Source of the DNA: SSF26 sp037443945
GTDB taxonomy: Bacteria; Chloroflexota; Anaerolineae; J102
Direction of reading: 5' to 3'
DNA: 64,000 bases
NCBI GenBank assembly: GCA_037443945.1
Contig: JBBINH010000003.1
Location: 62,001 to 126,000, forward strand
Both the position numbers and the translations under genes were made by a program. The notes below the pieces were generated by a model that saw only the letters and a list, made by a program, of their open reading frames with translations, was not told the origin of the DNA and ran no database searches. Of the stretch, positions 8,680-16,508 are shown piece after piece (position 1 is the first letter of the stretch; every line of letters starts with the position of its first letter).

Positions 8680-9017
8680 CTAGGTATACGAATTTTCAAC
8701 CCTTTCCCTGTCCTTGTAGAATGATATGTTTGTGATTTTATCAATCACTTCAACGCCTATTGCAAACATGTGTTGAATAGAATGAACACGCCAAATTGCG
8801 AGAGATATTCCAAAAATGAGTCCGATTATGAAAAGATAAAAAGAGGTACGCCTTCAGTGCCTTAAATGGAGTCACGCTCACGAAAACCGGGAAAGTAGCC
8901 AAAATAAGCAACTCAGGTATACATGATTAAGGATACGACTGGAACCAAGATTCCGAGCAAAGCCAGATAATCTGACCGAGAGACACGAAAAATGAATGGT
9001 TTGACTTCTTGTGTCAT
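8680..9017 (-). pseudogene. Decayed small membrane protein gene (cassette)
   Basis: From an ATG at 9017, with an AGGAG ribosome-binding site, the minus strand reads MTQEVKPFIFRVSRSDYLAL and a hydrophobic stretch, then hits TGA after 34 codons. Coding character continues through a second in-frame stop and a frameshift into a clear membrane helix (FYLFIIGLIFGISLAIW) and a polar tail ending at TAG 8680. Together these give a two-helix membrane protein of ~110 residues broken by two stops and one frameshift. It is much more AT-rich than the surrounding genome, as expected for foreign cassette DNA, and it follows attC-like site 2 directly. Confidence 0.6.
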
Positions 9018-9068
9018 AGTGATTTCTCCTTTGTGACTGGGATTAGATTTTGTGTTGAGTTACCAAGC

Positions 9069-9169
9069 ACCTAACGGGACGGTTAAGCCGCCGCACGAAC
9101 GCAAGTGGACCGGGTTTTGCCAGCCGGGTGGCGGCGCGAAGCGCGGTCGGCTCCAACCGCAGGTTAGGC
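9069..9169 (-). repeat. attC-like recombination site 2
   Basis: A 101-base site with outer arms ACCTAAC and GTTAGGC, both matching the integron core consensus (RYYYAAC and GTTRRRY), and an inner pair CGGTTAAGCCG against CGGCTCCAACCG with the unpaired bases typical of attC. The lipoprotein gene upstream on the minus strand ends 12 bases from it. Confidence 0.7.
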
Positions 9170-9181
9170 GGCATCATGGCT

Positions 9182-9775
9182 TCACTCGCTTACTTGAATC
9201 AATTCATCTTCTGCAAGCCTATATTTCCGTATTGCCCTCAGACTGGGGCAGCAGGAGCCATCGCTGGGTCCGTGGGTCAGGACTTCTACGATTATTGTTC
9301 CCGCCTGGATGGTGAGTGATTCCACTCGTTCCCGATCACCCAGACATCTGGTTGCAGCATTATAGGGTTGTCCATTCTGATTCACAACCGCAGCCAAACA
9401 ACGGATTACGCCGGTGCCGCCGCTGCGGCTCTTCAAAGTGACCACTGCGTCTTCAAGTTCATCGGCGTTAATATCCCCGAAAGCCATTGGTTCGTCAATC
9501 CTGATATACCAATCATCAGGCGACTCCCCGGGCATTGGCGTCAAGTAATAGACGCCGTCGACCAGCCGGAAAGTTTTCGCAATTTCTGAGTGATACTCCG
9601 CATTCCGAAGCATTTCCAAGGCCAGATGTGGCGTTACACTGGTCAACGTTGGCGTCACTGCCTGCCAGGGTGCTGGGTTTGTGTTGTCGGCTTGATATTC
9701 CAGAGTCGTACCGTTACTCGCACAGGCTGAGAGAAGCAAGCTCATCATCAAGCAAAGAAAGGCGACCCTGTTCAT
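9182..9775 (-). CDS. Cassette-borne lipoprotein of unknown function
   Basis: A 197-residue protein from the ATG at 9775; an in-frame GTG at 9793 is possible. The signal peptide MNRVAFLCLMMSLLLSAC ends in a lipobox, so the mature protein starts at Cys18 and should be membrane-anchored. The body contains a calcium-loop-like acidic segment (FGDINADELEDAVVTL), reminiscent of FG-GAP/VCBS-type repeats, and later cysteine pairs. The gene fills the space between two attC-like sites with almost no slack, which is classical integron-cassette geometry. Its family is not recognised. It appears intact, unlike its neighbours. Confidence 0.7.
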   Translation of the reverse strand: MNRVAFLCLMMSLLLSACASNGTTLEYQADNTNPAPWQAVTPTLTSVTPHLALEMLRNAEYHSEIAKTFRLVDGVYYLTPMPGESPDDWYIRIDEPMAFGDINADELEDAVVTLKSRSGGTGVIRCLAAVVNQNGQPYNAATRCLGDRERVESLTIQAGTIIVEVLTHGPSDGSCCPSLRAIRKYRLAEDELIQVSE

Positions 9776-9810
9776 ATGAGTACGGCTAACCACACATTTT
9801 TGTCAAAGCC

Positions 9811-9873
9811 GCCTAACGAGGCGGCGGCTGAGCTGCCGAGCGCAGCGAGGTTGGCTTCAGCCGTAGGTTAGGC
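9811..9873 (-). repeat. attC-like recombination site 3
   Basis: A compact 63-base site with perfectly complementary outer arms GCCTAAC and GTTAGGC and inner arms CGGCTGA and TCAGCCG around an unpaired centre. It is the best attC match in the window. The stop codon of the DUF2442 gene lies inside its arm, as is common for cassette genes. Confidence 0.75.
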
Positions 9874-10128
9874 GGCATCTGGCTGTAGCCTCTGTTTCCG
9901 CCGCTCAAGCCATCGCTGGAATGAGGCAGGACTTTCCGTGGATTTTTTGCCCAGCAGTAATCCCTCAATACCGATGTCTTCATCGAGATCGGGCCAATGG
10001 ATGCCATAACCTGCGCCGCTTATCTCAAAATTGGCACGCTCAGCTGGCGTTCCGTACGCCAGACGCGGATACCAGCCGATGGGCACGGAAATCGTGCGTC
10101 CATCTTCAATCCACTGACAATGTATCAT
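9868..10128 (-). CDS. DUF2442-family protein (cassette)
   Basis: An 86-residue protein carrying the DUF2442 signature: RLAYGTPAERANFEISGAGY, then GIHWPDLDEDIGIEGLL. Members are small, are usually encoded right after a DUF4160 gene and are often listed as antitoxin-like partners; the biochemistry is not established. The same order occurs here, with a broken DUF4160 gene 23 bases upstream. The TAA stop is formed by the attC arm of site 3, so the reading frame depends on the cassette junction. It is intact, but its partner is not, so it is likely a relic. Confidence 0.75.
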   Translation of the reverse strand: MIHCQWIEDGRTISVPIGWYPRLAYGTPAERANFEISGAGYGIHWPDLDEDIGIEGLLLGKKSTESPASFQRWLERRKQRLQPDAA

Positions 10129-10151
10129 CGGTCACTGTTACATTGACCACC

Positions 10152-10406
10152 CTAGGGAGTGTCAGTGTAACCACGGCAAAAGGCGTCCCATTCATTTCTC
10201 AACCTCTTCAGATTTTCTCTCATAATCCGTGCGATATCGCGTAGCTCTTGGCGACTGAAGCCATGATTTTCAGCCAGCGACACGTCAGGGTCAAGCCAGA
10301 ACTTGGCACGCTTATCTTCCCGATCTCCATGCATATGGCGTAGCTCGCCACAGTCATAGGAGTAAAACTAGAAACGGTAGGGTCCAACTCATAAAGCAGT
10401 AGGCAC
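10152..10406 (-). pseudogene. DUF4160-family gene with two in-frame stops
   Basis: The minus strand from a GTG at 10406 reads a DUF4160 protein: VPTAL, stop, VGPYRF, stop, FYSYDCGELRHMHGDRED, then KRAKFWLDPDVSLAENHGFS to a terminal stop at 10152. Apart from a TGA (at the place of an expected Arg codon) and a TAG, the frame is unbroken and the family motifs are well kept, so inactivation is recent. A 60-codon product could still start at the internal ATG at 10334, but it would lack the N-terminal strand. It precedes the DUF2442 gene in the usual pair order. Confidence 0.7.
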
Positions 10407-10480
10407 AGAGGGTCCTCACTTCTTTCCCCTCGTTTTTCGCTCTGAAATACCTTACCGTAGCCACAGCGCGCTGTAGAACC

Positions 10481-10537
10481 GCCTAACGGCTCCGAGCTCA
10501 GCCGCTGCGACCGAGGCGAACGCAGCGAGCTAAGGGC
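10481..10537 (-). repeat. Degenerate attC-like site 4
   Basis: One good arm, GCCTAAC at 10481-10487, is followed by GCTCAGCCGCTGCGACC, a stretch nearly shared with site 1. The expected GTTAGGC arm is replaced by GCTAAGGGC near 10529. It marks the upstream edge of the DUF4160/DUF2442 cassette. Confidence 0.4.
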
Positions 10538-10672
10538 TCACCCAATGACGAAGCGCGGTGAGCCACACGCCTTGCTTGCCGGGATTATAAACCCACTCCT
10601 AGCCCAAGTCAATGGTTTTTCAGGTCAGAAGCTGAATAGACCGTCTGGGACCGGAAGCGATATCTGAAGCGG

Positions 10673-10719
10673 TCAAACGTTGAAACGTTGGAACGTTCAA
10701 ACGTTCAATCGTTCAAACG
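10673..10719. repeat. AACGTT-type short tandem repeat
   Basis: About six imperfect units of TCAAACGT/TGAAACGT/TGGAACGT type in 47 bases, immediately before the end of the membrane glycosyltransferase gene. It has the same unit as at 8495-8520 and in the MITE interiors. No flanking inverted repeat was found. Confidence 0.6.
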
Positions 10720-10749
10720 GCGGTCGCCATCCCGACGTGCCCGGCGAGG

Positions 10750-12543
10750 CTATAGCGCCACGGCCTGAAGCGTCAGCAAAGCCATCAGCAACAACCACGG
10801 CAACCGTCGTCGCCAAACGGGCGGCAACGCCGCCTCGCTCCCCAGGACCACCAAACAGCCTATCGGCAACAGGCCCGGAAACAGATAGCGCCCCTGCGGT
10901 TGCCAGCTCTGACCGAGCATGGGCAACCAAACCTGCATCAACAGCAGAGCCATGGCCGTCAGCGCCAGGGCCAACAACCGATCGGCGGGCGTAGTCAGGC
11001 CATGACGATACCGGTGCAAGGCGGCCAGACCCCGTCGGACCAGGCCCCCGATCGCCACGAACGTGAGCACCCCGGCCAGCCCATAGGCCGGCCAGGGCAG
11101 TGGCCGGCTCAGCCAGCCGAAATAGCCCCAAAAACTGAGCCAGGTAAAGGCGATAAAGACCAGATAACGAAACAGCGCCGGCGTATCCCAGGCCGACGGC
11201 GCCAGGGCACGGGCAAAAAATCCTGCCGGCAGGGGCAGACGCCGCTCCAACCAGGTCCACACGGGACTGCCCAGACGGTCGGACAGAAGGCCACTGCCGT
11301 TGAAGAGATGGTCGCGCCCGATGGCGTCCAGCAGGTGCAGCCGCACCCGCGGGAGGGTCGGTGTGGCTCCATCCTCGACGGTCTCGATCTCCACGCGCAG
11401 CGATGTGGCCGTCGCGGCGAGATGCAAAGCCAGACGACAGCTCACGTCGGGACCGAGTTCGCATAGGGCTATGTGTTCGTGCCCATCCTCGACCAGCCGC
11501 AGCCGCAGCCGACCCGACGATGTGGGCGGGACGGCCACGACCTCGAGGGTCAACGGCTGCCCGCGCAACACCAAAACCTGCTTGGGATCCAGATACTGCC
11601 ACATCGTTGCCGTCGGCGCTAGGGCCGGTCCCCAGCGGCTGCGCGCCAACGCCGGCTCGCGACGCCAGCCCGCGGCCCACGATGGCACCGGCAAGAGGCT
11701 GAGCACAGCCGGCAGCACGAGGCCGAACAACGCCACCCGTCGGTACCGCCAGGCTCCCATCAAGACACAGCCCAACAAACCGACCAGGTAAAGCAGGCTT
11801 ACATCGGCCACGAGCGGACCGGCCAGGATCCAGGCGGCGGTGAGGGCAAAGCGTCGGGTTCGCGCCGGTGGGTGGGCAACCAGCAGGGCAAAACCGACCG
11901 CGCCCCAGGCCATGGCCAAACTGTCGTTCGAGAAACTGCTGCCGATGAAACCCGCCATCGGTAGCAAACCCGGCCACAAACTCAGGCCTAACCCCCGTTC
12001 GGGCCGTTGCGGCCACAGGTGGTGGGCCAGGAGCAACGCCACCACCACGGCCGTCAGGCGCAAGCTCAGCGACCACCCTCGCAACCACGGCAACACGGCC
12101 GCCGGATCACCGCTCAGACCGTGGCGGCGCAGGAGCAAAGCGGGCAGCAGATAAAACAGCAGCGGCTCATCGACGGCCTGGATCCCGCTGGCCGCCAGCA
12201 CCGGATCCTCGGCGAAACGGGTGGGCAGAGGGTCGGGCATGGTCCGACCCTGCCGTCGCCACCAACCGTGGGCGGCCAGGCTGGCCAGGATGGAAGCCTC
12301 CAGGTCCGGAGCAGCGAAGCCCTGACCCGGCCGCCGCCACCATTCGGACCACGGCCGGGTGGACAGCCAGGCCGCGTAGAGATAATGCCCCGGTTCGTCG
12401 GGTGCATCCCAGGGGGCCGTGCGCCCTACCCATAGCCATCCCGTGCCGCCTGCCAACGCCAGAGAAAGCACCCAAACCAACGGCCAGGAAAGCCACCCGG
12501 TCGGTCGGACGGCGCCGACGGCTGCGTCATCGTCCTCAGCCAT
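10750..12543 (-). CDS. Polytopic membrane protein, glycosyltransferase-39/DUF2142-like
   Basis: A 597-residue protein with about a dozen hydrophobic segments. Early in the chain WDAPDEPGHYLYAAW resembles the acidic loop after the first helix of GT-C glycosyltransferases and DUF2142 proteins, where the aspartates bind a lipid-linked sugar donor. A soluble extracytoplasmic domain sits around residues 330-440 (the LRLRLVEDGHEHIALCELG region). ATG 12543 is preferred over a GTG eight codons earlier; it overlaps the end of the upstream Wzz-like gene by eight bases. With that gene and the next GT-C protein it suggests a surface polysaccharide or glycoprotein assembly cluster. The donor sugar is unknown. 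Confidence 0.7.
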   Translation of the reverse strand: MAEDDDAAVGAVRPTGWLSWPLVWVLSLALAGGTGWLWVGRTAPWDAPDEPGHYLYAAWLSTRPWSEWWRRPGQGFAAPDLEASILASLAAHGWWRRQGRTMPDPLPTRFAEDPVLAASGIQAVDEPLLFYLLPALLLRRHGLSGDPAAVLPWLRGWSLSLRLTAVVVALLLAHHLWPQRPERGLGLSLWPGLLPMAGFIGSSFSNDSLAMAWGAVGFALLVAHPPARTRRFALTAAWILAGPLVADVSLLYLVGLLGCVLMGAWRYRRVALFGLVLPAVLSLLPVPSWAAGWRREPALARSRWGPALAPTATMWQYLDPKQVLVLRGQPLTLEVVAVPPTSSGRLRLRLVEDGHEHIALCELGPDVSCRLALHLAATATSLRVEIETVEDGATPTLPRVRLHLLDAIGRDHLFNGSGLLSDRLGSPVWTWLERRLPLPAGFFARALAPSAWDTPALFRYLVFIAFTWLSFWGYFGWLSRPLPWPAYGLAGVLTFVAIGGLVRRGLAALHRYRHGLTTPADRLLALALTAMALLLMQVWLPMLGQSWQPQGRYLFPGLLPIGCLVVLGSEAALPPVWRRRLPWLLLMALLTLQAVAL

Positions 12544-13735
12544 GCGCGCGTGCGGTCTCGTCCCCACGCCAATAGACGGCGATCACGGCCAGCAACAGGC
12601 CGAGCAAGAGCCCCGCCGTCCCGGCCAGGCCCAGGTACAAAGGCCAATTGGGTCGTGCCGGCCGTTGCGGCAACGTCGCCGCATCCACCAACTTCACCCG
12701 GTCTCCTTCGATGATCCGCTTCATCTGTAACTCAATGGCCCGACCCTCCAGCGCCTTCACCGATTCCAACCAGTTGCCACGTTGGCGCAAAATCTCCTCC
12801 CATTCCTGAGTGAGCTGAGCCTCGACCCCTTGACGGGCGACGGCATCGGCCGTCAGCACTTCGAGATCGGCGCTCATCTGCGCGTGCAGGGCCTGGAGAC
12901 GGGCACGCAGGGCGGCCGGATCGGTGGCGGCCAGTTGCCGCAGCTCCTCGTAGCTGACCCCGTAACGGGCCAGTTCGGGCACATCGGCCAGGGCCAGAGA
13001 GGCCCTTTCGCCTTCGTCGGCCAGAGCCCGAAGCACCCGATCGAGACGGTCAACGGCGTTTTGCAGGGCAGCCCGGTCCGAGTTCTTGATCACCAGTTCC
13101 TGTTTGACGGTGCTGTAGGCGCCGAACAACGCATCACCGCGGGCTGCCGCCAGGTCGCCGCTCAGGCCCAGGCCGATACCGGTGCGACTGCGGAACTCAC
13201 GTAGCTTCTCGTCCCAGCGACGGAATTCGGCCAGAGCGGCATCTAAAGCCTCTTGATTGGCCTGGAAATTGCCCCCATAATAATCGGCCATGGCCTCGGG
13301 GATGGCGGCGGCCATGGCGTTCGCCAGCACCATGGCATCATGCGGTGTTGCCGCCGTGACGCTGAGTTCGATCAAACTTCCCGACCCCCGCCGTGTCTGG
13401 GTGGCCTTCCGCAACATCGCCGCAGTGAGCGGCCGTTCCAGCTCCCCCTGGACTTTGGCCAGGGCCCGCTCGGCCATGTCGTCCGTGTCGATCAGAGCCA
13501 TGACCTCCCCACGCCAGTCAAAGCGGGTGTCGATGATGTCGCTGAGTTTGTTTTCCCATTTCCAGGCCAGTTGCTGGTTGGGTACGATCAGCGTGGCCGT
13601 GGCCCGGTAGGCGACAGGCGTGCGCACACCGACGAGGACGGCCAGGCCCAGGGCCACGAACGTTGGGACCAAAATGAGAGGCCAGTGTTGGCGCAAGAGA
13701 CGCAGGTAGCGGGAGAGGATAACAGGTCGATCCAT
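12536..13735 (-). CDS. Wzz/GNVR-type polysaccharide chain-length protein
   Basis: A 399-residue protein with the classical layout: a cytoplasmic N-terminus (RYLRLLRQHWP), a first membrane helix (LILVPTFVALGLAVLVGV), a long periplasmic-type coiled-coil region, a PxxP-like segment LPQRPARPNWPLY and a second helix (LGLAGTAGLLLGLLLAVIAVYW). This is the polysaccharide co-polymerase fold that sets chain length of exported glycans. No tyrosine-kinase domain follows, so it is the kinase-less type. It lies between two GT-C membrane proteins on the same strand. Which polymer it controls is unknown. Confidence 0.85.
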   Translation of the reverse strand: MDRPVILSRYLRLLRQHWPLILVPTFVALGLAVLVGVRTPVAYRATATLIVPNQQLAWKWENKLSDIIDTRFDWRGEVMALIDTDDMAERALAKVQGELERPLTAAMLRKATQTRRGSGSLIELSVTAATPHDAMVLANAMAAAIPEAMADYYGGNFQANQEALDAALAEFRRWDEKLREFRSRTGIGLGLSGDLAAARGDALFGAYSTVKQELVIKNSDRAALQNAVDRLDRVLRALADEGERASLALADVPELARYGVSYEELRQLAATDPAALRARLQALHAQMSADLEVLTADAVARQGVEAQLTQEWEEILRQRGNWLESVKALEGRAIELQMKRIIEGDRVKLVDAATLPQRPARPNWPLYLGLAGTAGLLLGLLLAVIAVYWRGDETARAHG

Positions 13736-13781
13736 GGCATCGCTCCGTGTCCGGCTGAAAACCTCAGCGTGAGTCTGCCGC

Positions 13782-16097
13782 TCAAGCGTCCGTCTCGACG
13801 ATGACCTGGCCTAAGGGCCAGGCGCCGTCGGGCAGAATGGAACCGTCGGGCGTTATGGCCTCGAGCCGTCCGAGGTCGCGGAGCCGGTAAAGAACGACAA
13901 TAAGTCGATAGCGGCCTGGGGGCAGATCGGCAGGGCATTCGATCCAGCGCACGGTGGTCAACCGGTCGCCGTTTCGCCACAGGTGCGAGGGCAAATGGGG
14001 CGAAACCGGACCATCGGCACCGGCCCGCCAACGTCCCTCGGCATCAAGGAGCTGCACGCTGACATGAAGGGGTTCGGAAACGGCGGTCAGGGTCTGCCAA
14101 TGGAGGACGATGGGCAATGCCCAACCGGGGCGTAGCGCAGAGCGGGGAAAGTCGGTATCGATCAAGGCAATGACCTCGCCAAAGCGTACCACAGGTGGGG
14201 ATGGCGTCGCCAAAGTCGGCAGGGGAGTTCGTTCGATACGCAATGCCCCCAGATGAGCGTGCCTGCCCAAGGGGCGATCGGCAGCATCATAGACGGGCAA
14301 GTAGACGATGTCATCGGTACCCTCCTGCCGTCGGAAGAAAGCGATCTGGAGACGCCCCGCCGTTGGGGTTGTGCCCCCGGCCACCACGGGCAACCAATAG
14401 GTTTCGCGAAAGCGGGTGCCGGGCTGCCAGACGTTGGTGGCCGCATTGCCGTTGCCGGGATAAGCCGTGTAACTGCCGTAGCTGAGATCGCCCGCGCCCA
14501 GCAGATGAATGGCCAGAATGTAAGGCTCTTGACTGCGGGCCAGAACCTCCCAGGTCAGGGTCACGGCCAGCCCACGTCCGACGACGGCCAGCGGTTGCGG
14601 GCCGAGATCGATACGAAGCAAGCGTGCCAGCCCGCCGAAGCGGATATCGACCGCTTCGCCGGGACTCGATGCCACCTCGGCGGCGGTCAGGCTCGGTGGC
14701 GGGGCATAGGCAGGTCGCAACAACCAGGGGACCAGGGCCACGGTGAGCGCCAAAGGCCACAGGGACAAAGGGGCGAGGGTCAGAACCGACAGACGGCCAC
14801 CCCATGCCGCCCAGCCCTGGGCCAGCATCCAGGCCACCACGGGCAGAGTGGATAGGACATAACGTCCCGGTAGGAAGGTGGTCTCGTGGAGCAGGGCCCG
14901 TAGCAGGGGCAGGGCCAAAACAAAGCCTCCCGCAACGAAGGCAAGCGCCGGCAAGACCAGGCCGGGTTTCGTCCGCCGCCACCACCAAACCAGGCCCGGT
15001 ACGGCCACCCCGATCAGTCCCAGCCAGATCCAATCGACCCAGACCGGCGCGCCGACATTGCCCCATCCGAACGAGACCCAATACGTTCGCAACCCATAGG
15101 CAAGGGCCGCCGGCACGGCAGTCACATCGAGAGCCGGCAGTTGGCCTGTCCTGAGACTCTGCCAGAGCACATCCTGAGAAACCGGGTCGCGCGGGAGCGG
15201 ACGACCGATCCACAAGACATTGCGCGCCAGCCAGAGGCCGACCAACAGAAGGAGGGGCAGCATCATCACCGCCAGCCCGCGCCAAAGCGACGAGGCCGCG
15301 CCGCGCCGGCGCCGCCAGGCCAGCAAAACGGCCACAAGCACGGCGGGCACCAAGGCCAGGGCCAGATACTTGGTCAGGAGGGTCAGGGCCAGCCATAGGC
15401 CCACAACGGCCACCCTACGCAGGATAGGACCCTCCCGCACCAGCCGCAGCAAGGCCTCCAGCAGGGCTGTGGCCACGACGATGAACAGGATGTCGTTGGT
15501 CATGACGGCGCCCAGAAAGACATACTGGGGCGTCCAGGCCTGGATGGCCGTGGCGGCCAGGGCCACATTCGGCGCCGTCGGGCTGAGCAAACGCGCCACC
15601 CGCCAGGTAAACCACAGGCCGACCGTGCCGATCAACACGGAGACAAACCGCCCCATATGCAAGGCCAGAAAAACGCCTCGCCAGGGCCAGCTTTCGGCTT
15701 CCCAGTCGTGCACCACCATATTGACGCCGCCCTCACCGGTGCCGCGGCCGGCAAAGGGGTTTACAACAGGCCGATAGGCGGGTTCGGTATCCACGAACAG
15801 CATAGGGATGGCCGCCAGAAGATAATACAGAGGCGGCTGCGTCGCCTCATCGTAGGCAAATTCCTGGGTCAGACGACGGCTGGGATCGGGTAAACGACCG
15901 GTTTCGGCGATATAAGCGGCATAGCGATAGTGGGGCCACTCGTCATGGGCCTCCCAGGCCGGGATGACCACGCTATACCAGGCGGACAGGATGAGGTGGC
16001 TCAGCAGGATCAGCGCCAACCCGAGCCCGGTCTTGGAGGCGATCTTCTCATCTGCGGGCAGGGGCGCGCCTGCAATCGCAGGGGCATCAGAAGGCAT
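13782..16097 (-). CDS. GT-C membrane glycosyltransferase (ArnT/PMT-like) with C-terminal soluble domain
   Basis: A 771-residue protein started at the ATG at 16097, 73 bases after a good promoter -10. The first helix is followed by IPAWEAHDEWPHYRYAAY, an acidic donor-site loop as in protein mannosyltransferase and ArnT-like enzymes. About eleven hydrophobic helices run to residue ~480. The last ~280 residues are a predicted extracytoplasmic beta-rich domain made of two similar halves (DIRFGGLARLLRIDLG; VRFGEVIALIDTDFPR). The same type is seen two genes downstream. It probably transfers a sugar from a polyprenyl carrier; acceptor and sugar are unknown. Confidence 0.75.
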   Translation of the reverse strand: MPSDAPAIAGAPLPADEKIASKTGLGLALILLSHLILSAWYSVVIPAWEAHDEWPHYRYAAYIAETGRLPDPSRRLTQEFAYDEATQPPLYYLLAAIPMLFVDTEPAYRPVVNPFAGRGTGEGGVNMVVHDWEAESWPWRGVFLALHMGRFVSVLIGTVGLWFTWRVARLLSPTAPNVALAATAIQAWTPQYVFLGAVMTNDILFIVVATALLEALLRLVREGPILRRVAVVGLWLALTLLTKYLALALVPAVLVAVLLAWRRRRGAASSLWRGLAVMMLPLLLLVGLWLARNVLWIGRPLPRDPVSQDVLWQSLRTGQLPALDVTAVPAALAYGLRTYWVSFGWGNVGAPVWVDWIWLGLIGVAVPGLVWWWRRTKPGLVLPALAFVAGGFVLALPLLRALLHETTFLPGRYVLSTLPVVAWMLAQGWAAWGGRLSVLTLAPLSLWPLALTVALVPWLLRPAYAPPPSLTAAEVASSPGEAVDIRFGGLARLLRIDLGPQPLAVVGRGLAVTLTWEVLARSQEPYILAIHLLGAGDLSYGSYTAYPGNGNAATNVWQPGTRFRETYWLPVVAGGTTPTAGRLQIAFFRRQEGTDDIVYLPVYDAADRPLGRHAHLGALRIERTPLPTLATPSPPVVRFGEVIALIDTDFPRSALRPGWALPIVLHWQTLTAVSEPLHVSVQLLDAEGRWRAGADGPVSPHLPSHLWRNGDRLTTVRWIECPADLPPGRYRLIVVLYRLRDLGRLEAITPDGSILPDGAWPLGQVIVETDA

Positions 16098-16169
16098 GGG
16101 GTCGAACCATCGCAACGGGATGATACAGAGGCGGGCCAGGCGCCGATCCTCGCCCACCTGTGTCGAGGG

Positions 16170-16199
16170 ATTATAGAACCGACGGAGGGCATGGGGCAA
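16170..16199 (-). promoter_or_regulatory. Sigma-70-like promoter for the GT-C/Wzz operon
   Basis: On the minus strand TTGCCC (16194-16199) and TATAAT (16170-16175) are separated by 18 bases, 73 bases before the ATG at 16097. Position and match are good; no other candidate was seen in this divergent gap. Confidence 0.5.
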
Positions 16200-16508
16200 T
16201 GCCTGCCATCCATCAGGTTCAAGGCACGGTGGCGGGTACGGAACCCTCCCCCCGCCTATGCCACGCCCACCCCGTTTCGCCGTGACCCCGGTCGCCGCTG
16301 TTTCCGCTTACCCGGTCTCGGCAGCGCCGGGGCGTTATGGAACCATGAACAAGAGGCCTCGCCGGACTGGCACAGGGCGACGAACAGGCATACAATGGCT
16401 CCGGCATGGGTTTGCCCCTAGGCCGGTTTTGGCAACGCCTGTTCTTGGCGCATGAGCCATACCTGCCCCGATTCATTTTTGAGATCGCAACCATAGGGAG
16501 ACATTCCG
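16200..16508. other. Intergenic region between divergent operons; no gene seen
   Basis: This gap holds the upstream side of the minus-strand promoter and the leader of the plus-strand dehydrogenase. Reading frames in it have no ribosome-binding site or family motif. A GGGAG ribosome-binding site for the downstream gene is at its right end. Confidence 0.5.

Noticed and set aside
8495..10719. CRISPR array from the AACGTT repeats
   Set aside because: Units are 8 bases and directly adjacent with no unique spacers, and there are no cas genes.
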